In this document: piece after piece, positions 61,820 through 64,000 of the stretch
Numbering within the stretch: the stretch's first letter is position 1
How the letters are laid out: every line of letters begins with the position of its first letter
Source of the DNA: Marinicrinis sediminis
Lineage (GTDB): Bacteria > Bacillota > Bacilli > Paenibacillales > KCTC-33676
DNA: 64,000 nt
Direction: 5' to 3'
Assembly (NCBI RefSeq): GCF_042685085.1
Contig: NZ_JBHUMM010000007.1
Span: forward strand, 124,001 to 188,000
Made by a program: the position numbers and the translations under genes
Notes under the pieces: model-generated
Seen by the model: only the letters and a program-made list of their open reading frames with translations
Database searches by the model: none
Told to the model about the DNA's origin: nothing

Positions 61820-63271
61820 CTATGGGCTCAGCGTCCACTGTACATTGGACCCGACCCAGCCCGTGGAGCCCAGGTCTACATTGCCCGTAACAGGGTCGTA
61901 ATGCAGTCTTCCACTCGAACCTGCTCCGAGATTGTCGATGTAATATTTGCCGTTCCCTGCGGCATACAGTCTCCACTTGACGTTATTGCCGGTTTTGGTC
62001 GTTGAAACGGTGTCTACATTGCCCGTAGCAGGGTCGTAATGCAAACGTCCTGACGTACCACCAGCATCATTATCAAGATAGAAATACATATCGTGTTCGG
62101 TGCTTTTCAGCTTCCAGGTCACCTGAGTACCTGACATCGTAACGGAAACGGTATCGACATTTCCTGTCCCGGCATCCCGGTTCATTCGTCCATTCGCTGC
62201 GCCGCCTACACTATCTACGGTCTTGGAACTTTGTCCGGTACTCCATTGTCCAGTCGCCGCATCTAGTTGGAAAGAATCATAGTAATCCAGATAGATGGAG
62301 CTGCCACTGAATTGAATCGGCAGCCATACGTACGTGGAATCTCCCAGATAATTGGAATCGTGACGGTCGCCCACATAAATGTAAGAGGTCGTGGCACTGC
62401 CGTTCACGACAAGAATGTCGCTAGGCTGGGACTCATACGTAACTGAATTTCCGATATTTTGCATGGCACTCCAGCCACTCTGCACCGAACTGGAGGTCGC
62501 ATATTTCATTTGATTGGCATTCCAGCCTGTCACACCCGATGTAAGCAGATAGTAGGTGGAGTTGGCTTTGAACATGACCGGTGCTTCTCTTCCTTCCAAG
62601 GCACGCGAACCACTTACAGAGCTTAGATAATCACTGGATAATTGATCGATACAGATCGAACGTCCGGAATGGCCGTTTGCATTGACATTTTCTGCATAGA
62701 CGAGGTAGGCCGTTCCGTCATCGTCCTGGAACAACGATAAATCTGCCGCTTCTCCACCCCACGGGGTCAGGTATTTCTCAAATGTAAAGTGCCCATCGAT
62801 CGTATCGCTCGTCGCGATGGCAGCATATTTGGCGCCATTGACTTTGCGTTTCATGTACATGACGTATTTGCCGGTGCTCTGATTATAAATAACACTTGGT
62901 CTGGAGCCCGTTCCTCCGCTCGCAGCATCCGGCATGTCGTTGATAGTCAGTGCATCATTTACGTATTCCCAGTTCTTCAAAACGGTAGATCGATAGCTTT
63001 TGATCGTCCGGAAGACATTGTCATATACCCCTGTGCCATTCTCTCTCTGAGTACCAAATACATAATAATAACTGCCTACCTTGATGAAGCTCATCCCATG
63101 TGCGTCGATCGTATTGTTCGTGGTGTCATACCATGGAATGCCATTCGTCTTTGTTTCCACCTGGGCGGCCTGTACCATCAACGTACCAAACAGGGACATC
63201 ACCAGCAGTAGCGACAGCACGACTTTGAATCCTTTTCTGGTTGTCGTTGTTTTGCTTGCATTGTGCAACAT
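61820..63271 (-). CDS. Secreted GH43-family glycosidase with C-terminal threefold repeat domain
   Basis: A 483-residue exported enzyme. The ATG at 63271 follows GAGGTGA; signal peptide to about residue 35 (cut after MVQAA). The five-bladed propeller (~40-335) has IPWYDTTNNTIDAHGMSFIK, GSRPSVIYNQSTGKYVMYMK and ADLSLFQDDDGTAYLVYAEN, closest to the exo-beta-1,3-galactanase-like branch of GH43, in which the usual N-terminal Asp base is replaced. The Glu of ALEGREAPVMF (~230) is the likely acid. The C-terminus (~345-483) holds three ~46-residue repeats starting GRMNRDAGTGNVD, GRLHYDPATGNVD and GRLHYDPVTGNVD, probably a beta-trefoil carbohydrate-binding domain. It lies between two sulfatase genes, pointing to a sulfated galactan or arabinogalactan-type substrate. 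Confidence 0.82.
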   Translation of the reverse strand: MLHNASKTTTTRKGFKVVLSLLLVMSLFGTLMVQAAQVETKTNGIPWYDTTNNTIDAHGMSFIKVGSYYYVFGTQRENGTGVYDNVFRTIKSYRSTVLKNWEYVNDALTINDMPDAASGGTGSRPSVIYNQSTGKYVMYMKRKVNGAKYAAIATSDTIDGHFTFEKYLTPWGGEAADLSLFQDDDGTAYLVYAENVNANGHSGRSICIDQLSSDYLSSVSGSRALEGREAPVMFKANSTYYLLTSGVTGWNANQMKYATSSSVQSGWSAMQNIGNSVTYESQPSDILVVNGSATTSYIYVGDRHDSNYLGDSTYVWLPIQFSGSSIYLDYYDSFQLDAATGQWSTGQSSKTVDSVGGAANGRMNRDAGTGNVDTVSVTMSGTQVTWKLKSTEHDMYFYLDNDAGGTSGRLHYDPATGNVDTVSTTKTGNNVKWRLYAAGNGKYYIDNLGAGSSGRLHYDPVTGNVDLGSTGWVGSNVQWTLSP

Positions 63272-63321
63272 CAACTCATCACCTCTTCATTAAAATTCGT
63301 GACGCCTCATGCAATCCTCTA

Positions 63322-64000
63322 TTATGCATGCGAAAGCTGTTCGGGCTTCTTGTTCTCTGTCAGGATGACTTCACAGAGCAACTGATGCCTCAGGCTTTCG
63401 ATCACGGCTTGGTTTTCAGGAAGGCAACTTCTGTTTTGCCTTTCCTCAGGGTCGAGCTTCAGATCTGTCAATTCACAGGCCCCATGGCCATACTGGACGA
63501 GCTTCCAGCGGTCGGTCACAATCGCTTTGGAATCGGTATCGGTCTGCCCGAATCCCGGTCTGTATTCGATGATGCAGCGATCCCGTACGACCTCATCCGG
63601 TTCGATCAAGTGTCTGTTTAAGGAAAGGCCATCGATATCGTCTGGCGGAGAAATACCTGCCAACTCACATAAAGTAGGGAAAATATCGACGGAGGAAGCC
63701 AGGTGATTAGTGACGCGGGCACCCAGGGTGCCTTTGGCTGAAACAAGCAGCGGAACATTCATCAGTCCTTCATAGAAGAAAGGCCCCTTGTACCATAGAC
63801 CATGATCCCCCAGCAATTCGCCATGATCGGAGGTAAAGACGATCACCGTGTCCTCCGCCAGCCCCGATTCCTCGAGTGAATCCAGCATTCTCCCGATGTT
63901 CTGATCGATAAGTTCCACCATGGCATACGTATTTCGAATGCGTTCCTTGATCTGTGTATCTGTCATTTCATCGGGGTAGTCCGGTTCAATCTCTCCCTTG
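63322..64000 (-). CDS. Sulfatase, C-terminal part (start outside window)
   Basis: The open frame runs to the window edge; only the last ~226 residues are seen, so the formylglycine site is not visible. The metal motif VIVFTSDHGELLGDHGLWYK, then FFYEGLMNVPLLVSAKG, SSVDIFPTLCELAGI and the end domain with KLVQYGHGACELTDLKLDP are standard for type I sulfatases. It lies 50 bases upstream of the GH43 gene on the same strand and is therefore in the same cluster. An ATG at 63966 is internal, since coding sequence continues through it. Confidence 0.88.
   Translation of the reverse strand, partial: KGEIEPDYPDEMTDTQIKERIRNTYAMVELIDQNIGRMLDSLEESGLAEDTVIVFTSDHGELLGDHGLWYKGPFFYEGLMNVPLLVSAKGTLGARVTNHLASSVDIFPTLCELAGISPPDDIDGLSLNRHLIEPDEVVRDRCIIEYRPGFGQTDTDSKAIVTDRWKLVQYGHGACELTDLKLDPEERQNRSCLPENQAVIESLRHQLLCEVILTENKKPEQLSHA

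Overview
The window looks like chromosome of a spore-forming, cell-wall-decorating Firmicute of the Paenibacillus type. This is inferred from mid-range base composition, AGGAGG-like ribosome binding sites, two very large S-layer-homology (SLH) surface proteins, spore-associated genes (YuzF/DUF2642, manganese catalase, LysM-GH18 SleL/YaaH) and a heavy load of glycan-degradation genes. There are no rRNA or tRNA genes, CRISPR arrays, phage genes or insertion sequences; the layout reads as an ordinary but glycan-rich chromosomal segment.

Region by region. 1-2.8 kb: the end of a beta-mannan operon (GH113-like mannanase, cellobiose 2-epimerase, GH130 mannosylglucose phosphorylase). 2.9-6.7 kb: a flavodoxin-like protein, a secreted charged helical protein and a CssRS-like two-component system. 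6.8-13.6 kb: a LacI regulator, an orphan sugar-binding lipoprotein, a YesM-type histidine kinase broken by a frameshift, a divergent sulfatase and an AraC regulator. 13.8-15.4 kb: a secreted GH26 mannanase behind a perfect cre box. 15.5-29.6 kb: a BCCT osmolyte transporter, a 2300-residue surface protein (lamin-tail domains, metallophosphoesterase, SLH), an HD-GYP protein and an RND efflux pump. 29.8-31.2 kb: spore-type proteins. 31.2-40.2 kb: an eda-kdgK-AKR-GH13 operon, a winged-helix regulator, a MarR/SDR/NAD(P)H-oxidoreductase unit, a formate/nitrite channel and a GntR regulator. 40.4-48.2 kb: a LysM-GH18 spore-cortex enzyme and the complete cydABDC operon. 48.4-54.4 kb: a methyltransferase, a cold-shock pair, a TetR/MFS efflux pair and a guanine-riboswitch-controlled purine permease. 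54.5-64 kb: an NHL/FN3/SLH protein, a YkvA protein, an LRR/MORN secreted protein, and a sulfatase-GH43-sulfatase cluster that runs off the end.

How the genes work together. The mannan genes form a complete route: extracellular GH26 cleavage, intracellular trimming by the GH113-like enzyme, epimerisation of mannobiose to mannosylglucose, and phosphorolysis to mannose-1-phosphate and glucose. The eda-kdgK operon and the distant GntR gene carry nearly the same palindromic operator over their -10 boxes, so the GntR protein is probably the KDG-pathway regulator. The three sulfatases, GH43 enzyme and LacI/solute-binding genes point to use of a sulfated glycan.

Regulatory DNA is unusually readable. 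It includes a TetR double operator interleaved with a consensus promoter, twin MarR palindromes, an FNR/Rex-like site at exactly -41.5 of the cyd promoter, a purine riboswitch, and a long cold-shock leader with a terminator-like hairpin. I found no clearly unprecedented system. The best candidates for novelty are the LTD-phosphoesterase-SLH protein, the LRR-CuAO-MORN protein, the GntR/KDG regulon with its atypical gene content, and simple repeats in successive parts of the cyd operon.
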